From the NCBI GenBank assembly GCA_041686375.1, contig JAWLEB010000008.1, positions 1 through 64,000 of the forward strand: a stretch of 64,000 nucleotides of DNA, read 5' to 3'. Below the pieces are notes generated by a model that was not told the origin of the DNA, ran no database searches, and was given only the letters and a program-made list of their open reading frames with translations. A program made the position numbers and the translations under genes. The stretch is from JAGXLC01 sp041686375. Lineage in GTDB: Bacteria > Bacteroidota > Bacteroidia > Bacteroidales > UBA12077. Position 1 is the stretch's first letter, and each line of letters begins with the position of its first letter. Positions 1 to 8,725 of this stretch are shown piece after piece.

Positions 1-1133
1 GCGTAACTGATACTCTGTGTAATTTTTATGTTCTGGTCTTCTATCTTATAAAATGCTTCCTGTAATTGCTGTGATTTCTTTTGAATTTCCTCATTCTTTT
101 CAGCAAGTTCCTTATTTGCTCTTTGTTTTGCCTTATTGCTTCGATACATTACTATGATAAGAAAAATACCCAGTATTAATCCTCCGGCAACAGAAAAAAT
201 TATGAGTCTTTGAACGCGTTGCTGTGCTTTCTGTCTTTCCAACGTTTCTTCCTGGAGTTGCATCTGCCGTTCTTGCCGTTCTATGCGCAACTCTTTAAGG
301 CTATCCAATCTTCTTGCCTGAAGCAAAGAATCTTGTTTTTCTTGCACAACCTCTTGTATAGAATCCTGTCTTTCCGTTGCTCTTACTTGCTGTAATTGTG
401 ATTCAAGCTCCTGGGCTCTTTTTTCAGCTCTTGTCCTTCTTATCTCAGCAAGATTTTCCTCTTCTCTTTGTTCATAATCATCCTTCATGCTTTGGGTTCG
501 AACATGTTCCTGATAAGAATTATACTTATCTCTGTATTCTTCATATTTAGCAACGTTTCCAATTTTATTATAGTTTTGGGATAATTCCCTGTAAATATTC
601 ACCATCATATTGGAATACCCCTCGTCCGAGGTAATTTCCAGGGCCTCCTCAAGCCGTTTGTTTGCTTCCCTGTAATCTCCTGTCAATCCCATAATGTAAG
701 CAACATCCAACAAGCCAGCTGCTATCATTTTTTGATCTCCTAATTCTCTTCTTACTTCAAGACTTTTCTGAAAATATTCCAACGCCTTTTCCAACTCTTC
801 TAAATCGGTATAGATAAGCCCTATGTTGCTATAAATATTTTGAATGTTGTCTAGTTTATTTAACTCCTCATTCAACGGTATAGCTTCCAGAAAGTAATCA
901 ACGGCTTCATCAGGATTTCCACTCTCCCAATATATAAAAGCTATTTTATTCAAAGAAGATGCAGCGTCCTCTGGTTGATCTCTCTCCATATAGTAATCAA
1001 CCATCTCCTCATATTCCTCGACCTCTTCCCGGGCTTCTTGCGATAAGGAGGATAACTGCTGTGAAAATAACGAAGATTGACTCCCTGAAAAAAGAATTAA
1101 AACAAATATATGTCTAATAATCTTTTGTATCAT
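1..1133 (-). CDS. TPR-repeat signalling protein, cut by the left window edge (probable SpoIIE-type phosphatase)
   Basis: The reading frame is open from an ATG at 1133 to the window edge, giving 377 visible residues. A short hydrophobic signal (residues 1-25, ending near FSQQ) precedes about four tetratricopeptide repeats (residues 35-200). A long charged Glu/Arg/Gln coiled coil (about 200-300), one membrane segment (about 305-325, RLIIFSVAGGLILGIFLIIV) and a second coiled coil follow. The last visible residues, NIKITQSISYA, resemble the linker that precedes SpoIIE/PP2C phosphatase domains in Bacteroidota proteins of this layout, so a serine phosphatase output is inferred; the domain itself lies outside the window. 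A histidine kinase is the main alternative. SiaC-family phosphoproteins, substrates of such phosphatases in other bacteria, are encoded 8 kb away but not in the same operon. Confidence 0.75.
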   Translation of the reverse strand, partial: MIQKIIRHIFVLILFSGSQSSLFSQQLSSLSQEAREEVEEYEEMVDYYMERDQPEDAASSLNKIAFIYWESGNPDEAVDYFLEAIPLNEELNKLDNIQNIYSNIGLIYTDLEELEKALEYFQKSLEVRRELGDQKMIAAGLLDVAYIMGLTGDYREANKRLEEALEITSDEGYSNMMVNIYRELSQNYNKIGNVAKYEEYRDKYNSYQEHVRTQSMKDDYEQREEENLAEIRRTRAEKRAQELESQLQQVRATERQDSIQEVVQEKQDSLLQARRLDSLKELRIERQERQMQLQEETLERQKAQQRVQRLIIFSVAGGLILGIFLIIVMYRSNKAKQRANKELAEKNEEIQKKSQQLQEAFYKIEDQNIKITQSISY

Positions 1134-1470
1134 AGACGATTATTCAAAATTTAAAAATAATAAAAAAAAATCAAAATCTCATTGAATACCAAATTTAAAA
1201 AATTTTTACTCAAAATAAAGTTTCTGAATATTGGATAATTATTATATTTGCTATTTAGTTTAAACTATTTTATTATGAAACCCTCATCCACAGCATGTAG
1301 ACAAAAAAATATGAATTGAACGCAGATGACACGGATTGAGAGGATAAATGCAGGTTGATTTATCAAAATTAATAATTGCCTTAAGATTCGTTTTGTAAAT
1401 CATTTAAAATAAACATAATAACTGCAATTTATTCAAGTGAGGAAATAACTTTAAAAAAAACGATATTCAA
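1134..1470. other. Intergenic region with promoter-like box and a GxxExxY-type repeat string
   Basis: No open frame of note. It separates the divergent TPR gene and the PapD-like gene. A TAnnTTTG box lies at 1243-1250. At 1319-1365 the run ACGCAGATGACACGGATT, followed by an imperfect variant, resembles a string that recurs in intergenic regions of many environmental bacteria. The remainder is plain A/T-rich sequence. Confidence 0.5.
1243..1250 (+). promoter_or_regulatory. Possible Bacteroidota -7 promoter box (TATATTTG)
   Basis: TATATTTG matches the TAnnTTTG consensus of the Bacteroidota primary sigma factor. The upstream -33 element is only a weak TTTC at 1221. The implied 5' untranslated region before the ATG at 1471 would be about 210 bases, which weakens the assignment. 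Confidence 0.3.
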
Positions 1471-2280
1471 ATGAAAAGTATAATTCTATCTATAGCTCTA
1501 TTTTTAACGGGAGTTAGTTTAATCAATGCCCAGGACTTTGAGGTGGCACCCATCAGTCTGCATTTTACCTCAAATCCGGGAGAGAGTCAAACCAAAACAG
1601 TGACTGTCAAAAACCATGGCAACAAAGAAATTTCCATTGCTCTTACCTTAAAAGATTACCTGGTTGATAAGGAAGGTGAGAGAAAAATCATGCCTGCAGA
1701 GTCAGCCAAAAATTCTATAGCCAAATGGATTACAGTAAATCCGTCATACTTAAACATTAATCCGAATAAATCTCAAACAGTTCAATTAAGATATCAGCCA
1801 CCAAATGATGATTATTCATCTAAGTGGGGCATTTTAAGCGTTGCTACAGCAAAAGAACAAACATCTTTTTCAGCAGATAAAGAGCTATCTGCAGGAATTG
1901 GAGTATACGGAAGAATAGATGTGAACTTATCCCACACTCCCCAATCTGAAATGAACAAAGACCAGCGTATAAAAATAAGTAATCTGAGAGAGATTACGAG
2001 TTCTGAAGACTCTGTAAGGAAGTTTTCTGTTCACATTGATAACCTGGGGGATATTTTAGCTCAATGCGAGGTTTATCTTATTGCCTCTAACCTTCAAAAT
2101 CTCAATGAAAAGAAATTTCCAAAGGAAAAATTTGTCGCATATCCTGAATCATCTAGGGAAATAGAATTAACAATACCCAAAGATAAATTATCAAAAGGCA
2201 AATATTCACTTTCGGCAATTTTAGATTATGGAAGCAATGAATCTTTGGAAGGGACACAAACAACCATTGAAGTAGAATAA
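1471..2280 (+). CDS. Secreted PapD-like immunoglobulin-fold protein (fimbrial-chaperone-like)
   Basis: The 269-residue protein begins with a signal peptide (residues 1-21, ending INAQ). It continues with FEVAPISLHFTSNPGES, the typical opening of a PapD-like/pili-assembly-chaperone beta-sandwich. The first domain (about 22-130) has the alternating hydrophobic strands and the WITVNPSYLNINPNKSQTV segment seen in chaperone G1-like strands. A second, less typical beta domain fills residues 160-269. In Bacteroidota such proteins occur near surface or gliding-associated genes, but their substrates are mostly unknown. No usher or pilin gene is adjacent, so a pilus chaperone role is not supported. It is followed after 40 bases by another secreted protein in the same direction, suggesting co-transcription. 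The family call is moderately sure, the function unknown. Confidence 0.7.
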   Translation: MKSIILSIALFLTGVSLINAQDFEVAPISLHFTSNPGESQTKTVTVKNHGNKEISIALTLKDYLVDKEGERKIMPAESAKNSIAKWITVNPSYLNINPNKSQTVQLRYQPPNDDYSSKWGILSVATAKEQTSFSADKELSAGIGVYGRIDVNLSHTPQSEMNKDQRIKISNLREITSSEDSVRKFSVHIDNLGDILAQCEVYLIASNLQNLNEKKFPKEKFVAYPESSREIELTIPKDKLSKGKYSLSAILDYGSNESLEGTQTTIEVE

Positions 2281-2320
2281 CACACAAAGACTGTTATTAA
2301 AAGCTCCCAATTATTAAACA

Positions 2321-3526
2321 ATGCAAAATTCCAGCAATTGTAATAATCATGTACCACATTTAAAAAAAATACTTTTTTTGGTTTGTTTTGTTGTTTCTAT
2401 GAATTCTCTGTATTCTCAAAATCAAGAATTCAAAGAATATTACCCTGATTCAAAAAAACCAAAGGAAATTTATAAGGGATTTATAGATGGGCAAGATACC
2501 ATCAAACATGGACTGTATCGCTATTACTACCCCAACGATACACTAGGACAGAAAGGTTTTTTTAAAAATAATAAACGTGATTCTGTGTGGCATATTTATT
2601 ATGAGTCAGGGGAGCTCAAAAAAATTATGCATTTTAAAAACGATAAAGAGCATGGCAAATATGAAGTTTATTATAAAAACGACACTGCAAAACAAATTGG
2701 TAATTATAAAAATGGAAAATTATACGGAAGATTTGAAACGTACTATGAAGATGGATCTCTTGAATCAATTACGCAATATAAGGACGGTATTCAAAACGGA
2801 AAAACCAGAATATATTATCCAAACGGGAATCTTTACGAGGAAGTCGAAATTCAAAATGGTACGGAGCATGGTGAATGGAAAAGATATTATGAAGAAGGAC
2901 CATTAAATTATTCCGGGGAGAAACAGTATGGTAAAATCCATGATACGCTAAAAGTCTTTTACAAGGATGGAACTACCGAAAGAATCAGTCTTTACAAAAA
3001 CGGGATGATTGATGGACCCTATAAAGCATTCTATCCAGACGGAAGTCTGATGTTCAAATGCAATTATGAAGAGGGGGATATAGTAGGAACATACAAAGAG
3101 TACTATCCCAATGGTGATATAAAAGAAACCGGAGAATATAATCAAAACGGAGAAAGGACAGGTTTATGGAAGACATTCTACAGGGATTCCCTCTTACACT
3201 CGGAAGGAAAATATTCTAATAATAAATTTTCAGGTCTTTGGAAAGTCTACTATAAAAGTGGACATATTAAACAAATTGGCGAATATGAGGTAGGTAATGC
3301 CACCGGTTATTGGAAATTTTATCATCCAAACGGCCAAATTGCAAGATATGGTACATACCGAAAAGACAGAAAATATGGTCCATGGATTTATTGTACTGAA
3401 AAAGGGAATATAAAAAACATAATCAACTTCAAAAACAACAAACCTGAACTGCCTTTTTGGATATCGACCGGCCAAGGATGGGAAAAGCTATTATTACAGG
3501 AAGAACTCCCCTTTTTTACTCAATGA
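2321..3526 (+). CDS. MORN-variant repeat protein (YwqK-like), secreted
   Basis: The 401-residue product carries a hydrophobic export signal at about residues 14-32 (KKILFLVCFVVSMNSLYSQ). About a dozen repeats of roughly 23 residues follow, patterned on G.W..YY.nG.l....Y.nGk..G, which is the MORN_2 / YwqK repeat. Repeats run almost continuously from residue 40 to 370. Such proteins form extended beta-hairpin solenoids, and in Bacteroidota they are common single-copy secreted or periplasmic proteins of unknown role. The YwqK 'antitoxin' label found in databases should not be read as function here, because no toxin gene is adjacent. The start gives a signal peptide with an unusually long polar n-region, so initiation slightly downstream is possible. 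Probably co-transcribed with the PapD-like gene 40 bases upstream. Confidence 0.8.
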   Translation: MQNSSNCNNHVPHLKKILFLVCFVVSMNSLYSQNQEFKEYYPDSKKPKEIYKGFIDGQDTIKHGLYRYYYPNDTLGQKGFFKNNKRDSVWHIYYESGELKKIMHFKNDKEHGKYEVYYKNDTAKQIGNYKNGKLYGRFETYYEDGSLESITQYKDGIQNGKTRIYYPNGNLYEEVEIQNGTEHGEWKRYYEEGPLNYSGEKQYGKIHDTLKVFYKDGTTERISLYKNGMIDGPYKAFYPDGSLMFKCNYEEGDIVGTYKEYYPNGDIKETGEYNQNGERTGLWKTFYRDSLLHSEGKYSNNKFSGLWKVYYKSGHIKQIGEYEVGNATGYWKFYHPNGQIARYGTYRKDRKYGPWIYCTEKGNIKNIINFKNNKPELPFWISTGQGWEKLLLQEELPFFTQ

Positions 3527-3777
3527 ACCAGTCATGAGAGTTTCCGGATAAAATAAAAAATCAATACACCAGAACTTATAGCATTGAATAGCCTAAAAGA
3601 TATTCAATTAATATTGCTGTTAACTCAAAATTGCTTACTCTTTTTATTAAAATTAAATAAATATTACTCTGCTTCCTTTCTTAAAACCATTATCTATCAA
3701 TAGTTTTTATTCATCAATTCAATATCTTGTTGACCAACATTCAAGTAATATTTATATTGCAAATAGAATATGGTGTT

Positions 3778-4113
3778 ATGAAATTAAACGAATTCGACAG
3801 AGCAGTTGAAAAAATGCAAAAATTCCAGACTTATCTGGATGATAATAAAATGCTTTATACGTATATTGCGCCGAAAGAACGGGAAAAGTTTTTTTCTTTC
3901 TTGGCAGCCATATACCACTCATCAGCCACACATTCACTCTATCTGAGGTTATCAAATCCCGAAGTTGTAAAGAAAATTCTCTGCGATCTTAAATTCCCTG
4001 AGGACACAGAACTGGAAATATATGTAGCCTCTAATGACAATTTATCAACTCAATGGTACAATAAAACGCTGAATGAATTCATAGAGGAAAAGGGAATTAA
4101 CTACCAATATTAG
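3778..4113 (+). CDS. Small hypothetical protein (111 residues)
   Basis: The frame can be opened from a TTG at 3727, but the ATG at 3778 (MKLNEFDRAVEK) is preferred because the upstream extension is non-polar and lacks charged content typical of the rest. The product is soluble, mixed alpha/beta by composition, with no signal peptide, membrane segment or recognisable motif. It stands alone, 250 bases after the MORN gene and 120 before threonine synthase. I do not recognise the family. Coding status is supported by frame length and ordinary amino-acid composition only. Confidence 0.6.
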   Translation: MKLNEFDRAVEKMQKFQTYLDDNKMLYTYIAPKEREKFFSFLAAIYHSSATHSLYLRLSNPEVVKKILCDLKFPEDTELEIYVASNDNLSTQWYNKTLNEFIEEKGINYQY

Positions 4114-4233
4114 AACAATCAAATACTTAATTCTTGTTTGTCAGGATTTTATACTCTATATTGCGTTTTAGTAGCCGGCATCTGGTCATGTTCAAGATAA
4201 AAAAATTAATTTTGAGTTTTAAAATAATGTATT

Positions 4234-5427
4234 ATGCGAGAACTCATAGCAACTTTATCAGGCAAAACCTATCCCTTTTCCCGAATTGAAGAATTTGCAG
4301 ATGATGGAGAAGCACTGGAAGTAAAAATAAGCAATATTGAAAAAGCGAGCATTAAGAAGCATGAGTCCTTCTTAATGCGCTATTCGGATTTTATTCCCTT
4401 TAATACTTTGGATGAAACATTATCTTTAGGAGAAGGAAACACCCCGCTACTCCCTGCAAATAATACTCTTCAGGCCTATACCGGCATTTCTGATCTATTG
4501 CTTAAAAATGAGACCCTAAATCCAACCTGGAGTTTTAAAGACCGTGGTTCTCTGGCTTGTATTCTAATGGCAAGAGAAATGCATGAAAACATTACAGCTA
4601 CGATTTCCACTGGCAATATGGGCAATTCAATGGCAGCCTATGGTGCTCACTCACAAATAAAAACAATTGTTTTTGTACCTCAATATGCATCAAAAGAAAA
4701 AACAAGCGCTATGAGCCTTCACGGGGCAAAAATTATTAAAGTGAAAGGCCCTGATTATTCAGAAGTAAAGAGTAGAATACTCGATATGTCCCAAGAACTG
4801 CAGTTACGAATTGTGTCTGGGAATGGCCCAATACGGGCAGAGGGTTATAAACTTACAGCATTTGAACTCTATGAGCAACTAAAAGGAAATATTCCCGATT
4901 ATATAGCTGTTCCTACTTCAGCCTGTGGACACATTAGAGGTATTTTCAAAGGATTTCGTGAATTAAAAGCAGCCGGCTATATCAAAAACCTTCCGAAAAT
5001 GATTGTTGTTCAGGCTGAAAACAACGCACCAATTGTAAAAGCAATTACAGAAGGAAAAAATGATGTCATTCCATTCAGAAATATTCAAACAATAGCCAAT
5101 GCGATAACTACAGGGAATCCCAGGGGCGGGCAAGAAATTATTCAAAAGGCAAAAGAATACGGTTGGCTTGCAGCATCAGTAAATGAAGATGAAATTCTTG
5201 AATCCCAAAGATTATTAGCACAGGCAGGTTACTTTGTTGAGCCAGCTTCTGCTACTTCCCTGGCGGCCCTGAAAAAACTAAGGCAAAAAGGCATGATAAA
5301 AGCTAATGATAAAACCATTATGATTCTGACGGGATCTGGACTAAAGGATTCTAAAGTATTGTCTCTTCATAATTTACAAATCACTGAAAGTGATGTTGAA
5401 TCTATAAAAAGCAAAATCCACAAATAA
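4234..5427 (+). CDS. thrC: Threonine synthase
   Basis: Fold-type II PLP enzyme that converts O-phosphohomoserine to threonine. The 397-residue protein shows GEGNTPLLP (residues 66-74). The PLP lysine is K102 in WSFKDRGS. The phosphate-binding STGNMGNSMAAYG segment follows, and TGSGLKDSK near the C-terminus completes the site. This order fits the short, bacterial/archaeal-type threonine synthase better than threonine dehydratase or cysteine synthase. It stands alone here; no homoserine kinase or aspartokinase gene is in the window, so it is not part of a thrABC operon. Transcription probably ends at the bidirectional terminator at 5586-5624. A related PLP lyase of different specificity cannot be excluded without phylogeny. 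Confidence 0.85.
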   Translation: MRELIATLSGKTYPFSRIEEFADDGEALEVKISNIEKASIKKHESFLMRYSDFIPFNTLDETLSLGEGNTPLLPANNTLQAYTGISDLLLKNETLNPTWSFKDRGSLACILMAREMHENITATISTGNMGNSMAAYGAHSQIKTIVFVPQYASKEKTSAMSLHGAKIIKVKGPDYSEVKSRILDMSQELQLRIVSGNGPIRAEGYKLTAFELYEQLKGNIPDYIAVPTSACGHIRGIFKGFRELKAAGYIKNLPKMIVVQAENNAPIVKAITEGKNDVIPFRNIQTIANAITTGNPRGGQEIIQKAKEYGWLAASVNEDEILESQRLLAQAGYFVEPASATSLAALKKLRQKGMIKANDKTIMILTGSGLKDSKVLSLHNLQITESDVESIKSKIHK

Positions 5428-5585
5428 GGCAGCAAAATGATTTTCATAAAGTAAATTCACACAGGCTGTTCCTAATTTCACCAGGCAACCCGTTGCTAGT
5501 ATACTTCCATAAATTAATCCGGATGTTAACTCATTAGCAAATAGAAAAAGAAAGAAGACAACACAATCCCCAACCAATATTGGAC

Positions 5586-5624
5586 AAAAAAAGGCAGCTT
5601 GTGAATCCACAAGCTGCTTTTTTT
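5586..5624. terminator. Bidirectional rho-independent terminator
   Basis: A perfect 10-bp stem GCAGCTTGTG/CACAAGCTGC (5594-5603 and 5608-5617, loop AATC) is flanked by seven A's on the left and seven T's on the right. It can therefore end transcripts from both the threonine synthase gene (+) and the ribosomal operon (-). Confidence 0.9.
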
Positions 5625-5634
5625 AATATAATAA

Positions 5635-6081
5635 TTATTCTCCTTTAACTTCAAACTCCAGATCCTTACTCACATCCCGATGGAAATATACAGTAGCTGT
5701 ATATTTTCCCTCTTCTTTAATAGGTTCTTCTTTAATAATAATACTTTTTCTGTCAATATCTATTCCATGCTTTTTTAATTCCTCGGCAATTTGTATTGTA
5801 TTGACAGAACCAAATATTTTACCTTTAGAACTTGTTTTAGCGCCAATCACAATATTCAGATCATCAAGTTCTTTAGCCTTTTCCTCAGCTTCTTGTTTGA
5901 TCTTTTCTTCTTTATGGGCTCTTTGACGTGTTATTTCCTCATACATTTTTTTTGCTGATTGTGTTGCAGCAATAGCATAACCCTGGGGGATAAGATAATT
6001 TCTAGCATATCCGTCTTTAACAGTGACAATATCATTTTTTACCCCTAAATTGGCAATATCTTGTTTTAATATTATTTCCAT
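5635..6081 (-). CDS. rplI: Ribosomal protein bL9
   Basis: Component of the large ribosomal subunit that binds 23S rRNA near the L1 stalk and helps keep frame. The 148-residue protein begins MEIILKQDIANLG and contains the diagnostic N-domain signature GYARNYLIPQGYA (residues 24-36). A long charged connecting helix (about 45-75) leads to the C-terminal domain. Length is normal for the family. It is the last gene of a three-gene operon, 13 bases after rpsR, and is followed directly by the 5586-5624 terminator. Confidence 0.98.
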   Translation of the reverse strand: MEIILKQDIANLGVKNDIVTVKDGYARNYLIPQGYAIAATQSAKKMYEEITRQRAHKEEKIKQEAEEKAKELDDLNIVIGAKTSSKGKIFGSVNTIQIAEELKKHGIDIDRKSIIIKEEPIKEEGKYTATVYFHRDVSKDLEFEVKGE

Positions 6082-6094
6082 ATCGTAAAAATTA

Positions 6095-6367
6095 TTATTT
6101 TAACATGTCTGTAACATAGGGCAATAGTGCAAGGTGTCTTGCTCTTTTGACCGCTTTTGCCACTTTTTTCTGATATTTCAATGAAGTACCTGTAATTCTT
6201 CTGGGTAAAATTTTTCCTTGTTCATTAAGGAATTTCTTCAGAAATTCAGGGTTTTTATAATCAACATATTTAATTTTATTTTTCCTAAACCAGCAGAATT
6301 TCTTCTTTTTAACTTCAATTGCAGGGGGATTTAAATATCTTATTTCAGATTGATTTTGCTGTGCCAT
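6095..6367 (-). CDS. rpsR: Ribosomal protein bS18
   Basis: Small-subunit protein that pairs with S6 on the platform of the 30S subunit. The 90-residue product has the family core DYKNPEFLKKFLNEQGKILPRRITGTSLKYQKKV (given in part: KILPRRITGTS) and ends with RHLALLPYVTDM. Its N-terminal extension MAQQNQSEIRYLNPPAIEVKKKKFCWF is usual for Bacteroidota. The rpsF-rpsR gap is only 3 bases, consistent with tight co-translation of the two binding partners. Confidence 0.98.
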   Translation of the reverse strand: MAQQNQSEIRYLNPPAIEVKKKKFCWFRKNKIKYVDYKNPEFLKKFLNEQGKILPRRITGTSLKYQKKVAKAVKRARHLALLPYVTDMLK

Positions 6368-6370
6368 CGT

Positions 6371-6742
6371 TTATTCCTCCTCAGTTTTTTGTGCAGCATT
6401 TTTACTTTTCTCTTTGTTTTCTTTTCTTCTCCTTTGTGCATATTCAACTGCATGTCTTTCCATATGCACGGTTAAGAAACGAAGTATTCTTTCATCACGC
6501 TTAAATTCAACTTCCAGATTATCAACAATCCGACCATCTGCCTTGAATTCAAGCAAGTTGTAAAAACCTGTCGACTTTTTCTGAATGGGGTAGGCTAACT
6601 TTCTCAGCCCCCAGTGCTCTTCATTAACTATCTCAGCGCCGTCCTGCTCGAGAAGTTTTCTAAATTTTCCAACCGTTTCCTTCATCTGTTCTTCAGATAA
6701 AACGGGAGTTGTAATGAAAACGGCTTCATAATTTCTCTGCAT
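6371..6742 (-). CDS. rpsF: Ribosomal protein bS6
   Basis: Small-subunit platform protein that forms a dimer with S18. The 123-residue sequence opens with NYEAVFITTPVLSEEQ and carries the RKLAYPIQKKSTGFYNLLEF segment (in part) and a lysine/glutamate-rich tail typical of the family. First gene of the rpsF-rpsR-rplI operon. In many bacteria the S6:S18 complex binds its own leader RNA; the leader here was inspected but no confident S6:S18 motif was identified. Confidence 0.98.
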   Translation of the reverse strand: MQRNYEAVFITTPVLSEEQMKETVGKFRKLLEQDGAEIVNEEHWGLRKLAYPIQKKSTGFYNLLEFKADGRIVDNLEVEFKRDERILRFLTVHMERHAVEYAQRRRKENKEKSKNAAQKTEEE

Positions 6743-6788
6743 AATAAATAAATTGTTTAATTTAACATAATTGATTTATAATAAGCCG

Positions 6789-6796
6789 CAAAATTA
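6789..6796 (-). promoter_or_regulatory. Probable -7 box of the rpsF operon promoter
   Basis: On the minus strand this reads TAATTTTG followed by CGGC, a match to TAnnTTTG located about 47 bases upstream of the rpsF ATG. A well-spaced -33 TTTG is not evident. A copy of the same TAATTTTGCGG string points the other way at 6861, so the two operons appear to have divergent promoters. Confidence 0.45.
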
Positions 6797-6860
6797 AACT
6801 TTTTACTCAAAAAAATAAAATATTAACCAATAATTTCAAAAAGAATTCGTCGTTAAATTA

Positions 6861-6868
6861 TAATTTTG
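6861..6868 (+). promoter_or_regulatory. Probable -7 box of the mnmA promoter
   Basis: TAATTTTG followed by CGGA fits the Bacteroidota -7 consensus and mirrors the rpsF box at 6789-6796. The predicted untranslated leader before the ATG at 6994 is about 120 bases. Confidence 0.4.
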
Positions 6869-6993
6869 CGGATTGCGATTAAATATCATTAATCATAATT
6901 ACAAAATTAAAAAAATCGGTTATTTATCGAGTAGTGTAAAATTAAATTATTCTGATAAAACAAATAATATTTTCCAACCCAATAATAAAACTT

Positions 6994-8172
6994 ATGAATA
7001 GGGTAATAGTTGGACTAAGTGGCGGTGTTGATTCAAGTGTAGCAGCATTTCTTCTGAAAAAAGAAGGCTATGAGGTACATGGTTTGTTTATGAAAAACTG
7101 GGAAGATCATGAAGGTGTACTTACCAGCAATTGTACATGGGAAGATGACTGGTTATTTGCTGAAATGGTAGCTAAAAAACTGGATATTCCCTTGCATTTT
7201 GTTGATTTCAGCAAAGAATACAATGAACGGATTGTACAATACATGTTCAAAGAATACAAAAAAGGAAGAACTCCTAACCCTGACGTTTTATGTAACAGAG
7301 AAATTAAATTTGATTTATTTGTGAAGGAAGCCTTAAAATATGATGCAGATTACGTTGCAACGGGTCATTATTGCAAAAAGAAAATTACAACCGATCAATT
7401 TGGCAACACAACCCATTCTTTAATAGCAGGTGAGGATAAAAATAAGGATCAAAGCTACTTCTTATGCCAGATATCGCAAAATCAACTCTCACGCGCTTTA
7501 TTTCCTTTAGGTGAATTGACAAAGCAAGAAGTCAGACAAATTGCTGCGGAAAATAACCTGGCTACTGCTGAAAGAAAAGATTCACAGGGAATATGTTTTG
7601 TAGGCAAAGTAGATTTGCCTGTTTTCCTGCAACAAAAGCTAAAACCCAAAACGGGATCAATAATTCAAATTGATAAGGATAATTTCAAAAGTTATTATCA
7701 GAATATTCTGGCAAAATCGGAATACGGAATATTTCATGCGTATGATTTTGATGCTATAGGAGGAAAACAAATCGGAAAACACAAAGGAGCACATTTTTAT
7801 ACTATAGGACAACGTAAGGGATTAGATATAGGGGGAACCAAAGAACCCTTGTATGTTCTGGGGACAGATACAAACAAAAACATTTTGTATGTTGGAGAAG
7901 GAAAGAATCATCCGGGACTTTACAAAAAAGGACTTTTTATAAAAAATGAACATAGTCACTGGATTAGAAATGATATGGAGCTCAATAACGGAGAAGAAAA
8001 AACGTTTAATGTTCGTATAAGATATAGGCAAGCTTTACAAAAGGGAACCCTTCACAAAGGAGAGAATGGTCTATACATAACTTTTAATGAGCCGCAAAGG
8101 GGAGTCACCCCCGGACAATTTGCAGCATGGTACCTTGATGATGAACTCATAGGCTCCGGGGTGATTGCGTGA
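6994..8172 (+). CDS. mnmA: tRNA-specific 2-thiouridylase MnmA
   Basis: Adds sulfur to uridine 34 of Lys, Glu and Gln tRNAs, using ATP and a persulfide relay. The 392-residue protein has the PP-loop GLSGGVDSS (residues 7-15), the first catalytic Cys at C100 in NPDVLCNREIKF, and the second at C201 in DSQGICFVGK. The C-terminal beta-barrel includes HKGAHFYTIGQRKGLDIGG (in part) and QRGVTPGQFAAWY. The whole length matches the family. It starts at the ATG giving MNRVIVGLSGG. The next gene, encoding a DUF4293 protein, follows after 78 bases in the same direction. Confidence 0.97.
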   Translation: MNRVIVGLSGGVDSSVAAFLLKKEGYEVHGLFMKNWEDHEGVLTSNCTWEDDWLFAEMVAKKLDIPLHFVDFSKEYNERIVQYMFKEYKKGRTPNPDVLCNREIKFDLFVKEALKYDADYVATGHYCKKKITTDQFGNTTHSLIAGEDKNKDQSYFLCQISQNQLSRALFPLGELTKQEVRQIAAENNLATAERKDSQGICFVGKVDLPVFLQQKLKPKTGSIIQIDKDNFKSYYQNILAKSEYGIFHAYDFDAIGGKQIGKHKGAHFYTIGQRKGLDIGGTKEPLYVLGTDTNKNILYVGEGKNHPGLYKKGLFIKNEHSHWIRNDMELNNGEEKTFNVRIRYRQALQKGTLHKGENGLYITFNEPQRGVTPGQFAAWYLDDELIGSGVIA

Positions 8173-8250
8173 AATTTACAACACCAAAGATAAACACAAC
8201 CCTTGGTAAATTGGATTTGAGACGCTATATTTGTTAAAAATTTTTAAAAT

Positions 8251-8712
8251 ATGTTACAGCGGATACAAACTTTATACTTATTGATATCACTAATTTTAGT
8301 GGCTTTATTGTTCTTTTTCCCGTTTGCAGATATTTTATCTGCGGAGGGTAAACTTTATTCGTTTCACTTTAATGGACTACATTATGCCGAATTAAATGAG
8401 CTGTATATACAAACAATCCCTTCAATTATTCTGCTTATTGTAATTCTATTGCTCAATATTGTTACCATATTTCTGTTCAAGAAGCGTATCATTCAAATGC
8501 GCATTGCTTTTATTAATATGCTTTTGAAGTTAGGATTTGTAGGATTAGGTTATTTCTATGTCAGTAATTTTTCATCAAATCTGGAAGCCGATGCCGTAAG
8601 TTACAAACTATATGCTGTCATGCCTTTTATCGCAGTTATATTTAGTTATTTGGCCATACGCGCCATTGGAAAAGATGAAGCACTTGTGCGTTCCATAGAC
8701 CGCATCAGATAA
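8251..8712 (+). CDS. DUF4293 family four-helix membrane protein
   Basis: The 153-residue protein begins MLQRIQTLYLLISLILVALLFF (in part) and has four predicted membrane helices, at about residues 5-25, 52-75, 85-105 and 118-138. The opening MLQRIQT.YLL and the loop with a short polar extracellular stretch after the first helix match DUF4293, a family essentially limited to Bacteroidota and of unknown function. The gene converges with the AOX-like gene, with only 13 bases between stop codons. Confidence 0.85.
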   Translation: MLQRIQTLYLLISLILVALLFFFPFADILSAEGKLYSFHFNGLHYAELNELYIQTIPSIILLIVILLLNIVTIFLFKKRIIQMRIAFINMLLKLGFVGLGYFYVSNFSSNLEADAVSYKLYAVMPFIAVIFSYLAIRAIGKDEALVRSIDRIR

Positions 8713-8725
8713 ATTAAACGAAATT

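Noticed and set aside
2321..3526. MORN/YwqK protein as antitoxin of a toxin-antitoxin pair
   Set aside because: No toxin gene in the neighbourhood; label comes from the repeat family only.
5374..5610. Minus-strand 78-codon frame behind threonine synthase, with hydrophobic stretches
   Set aside because: It overlaps the end of thrC and the terminator arm, has no start context and no family resemblance; treated as chance.
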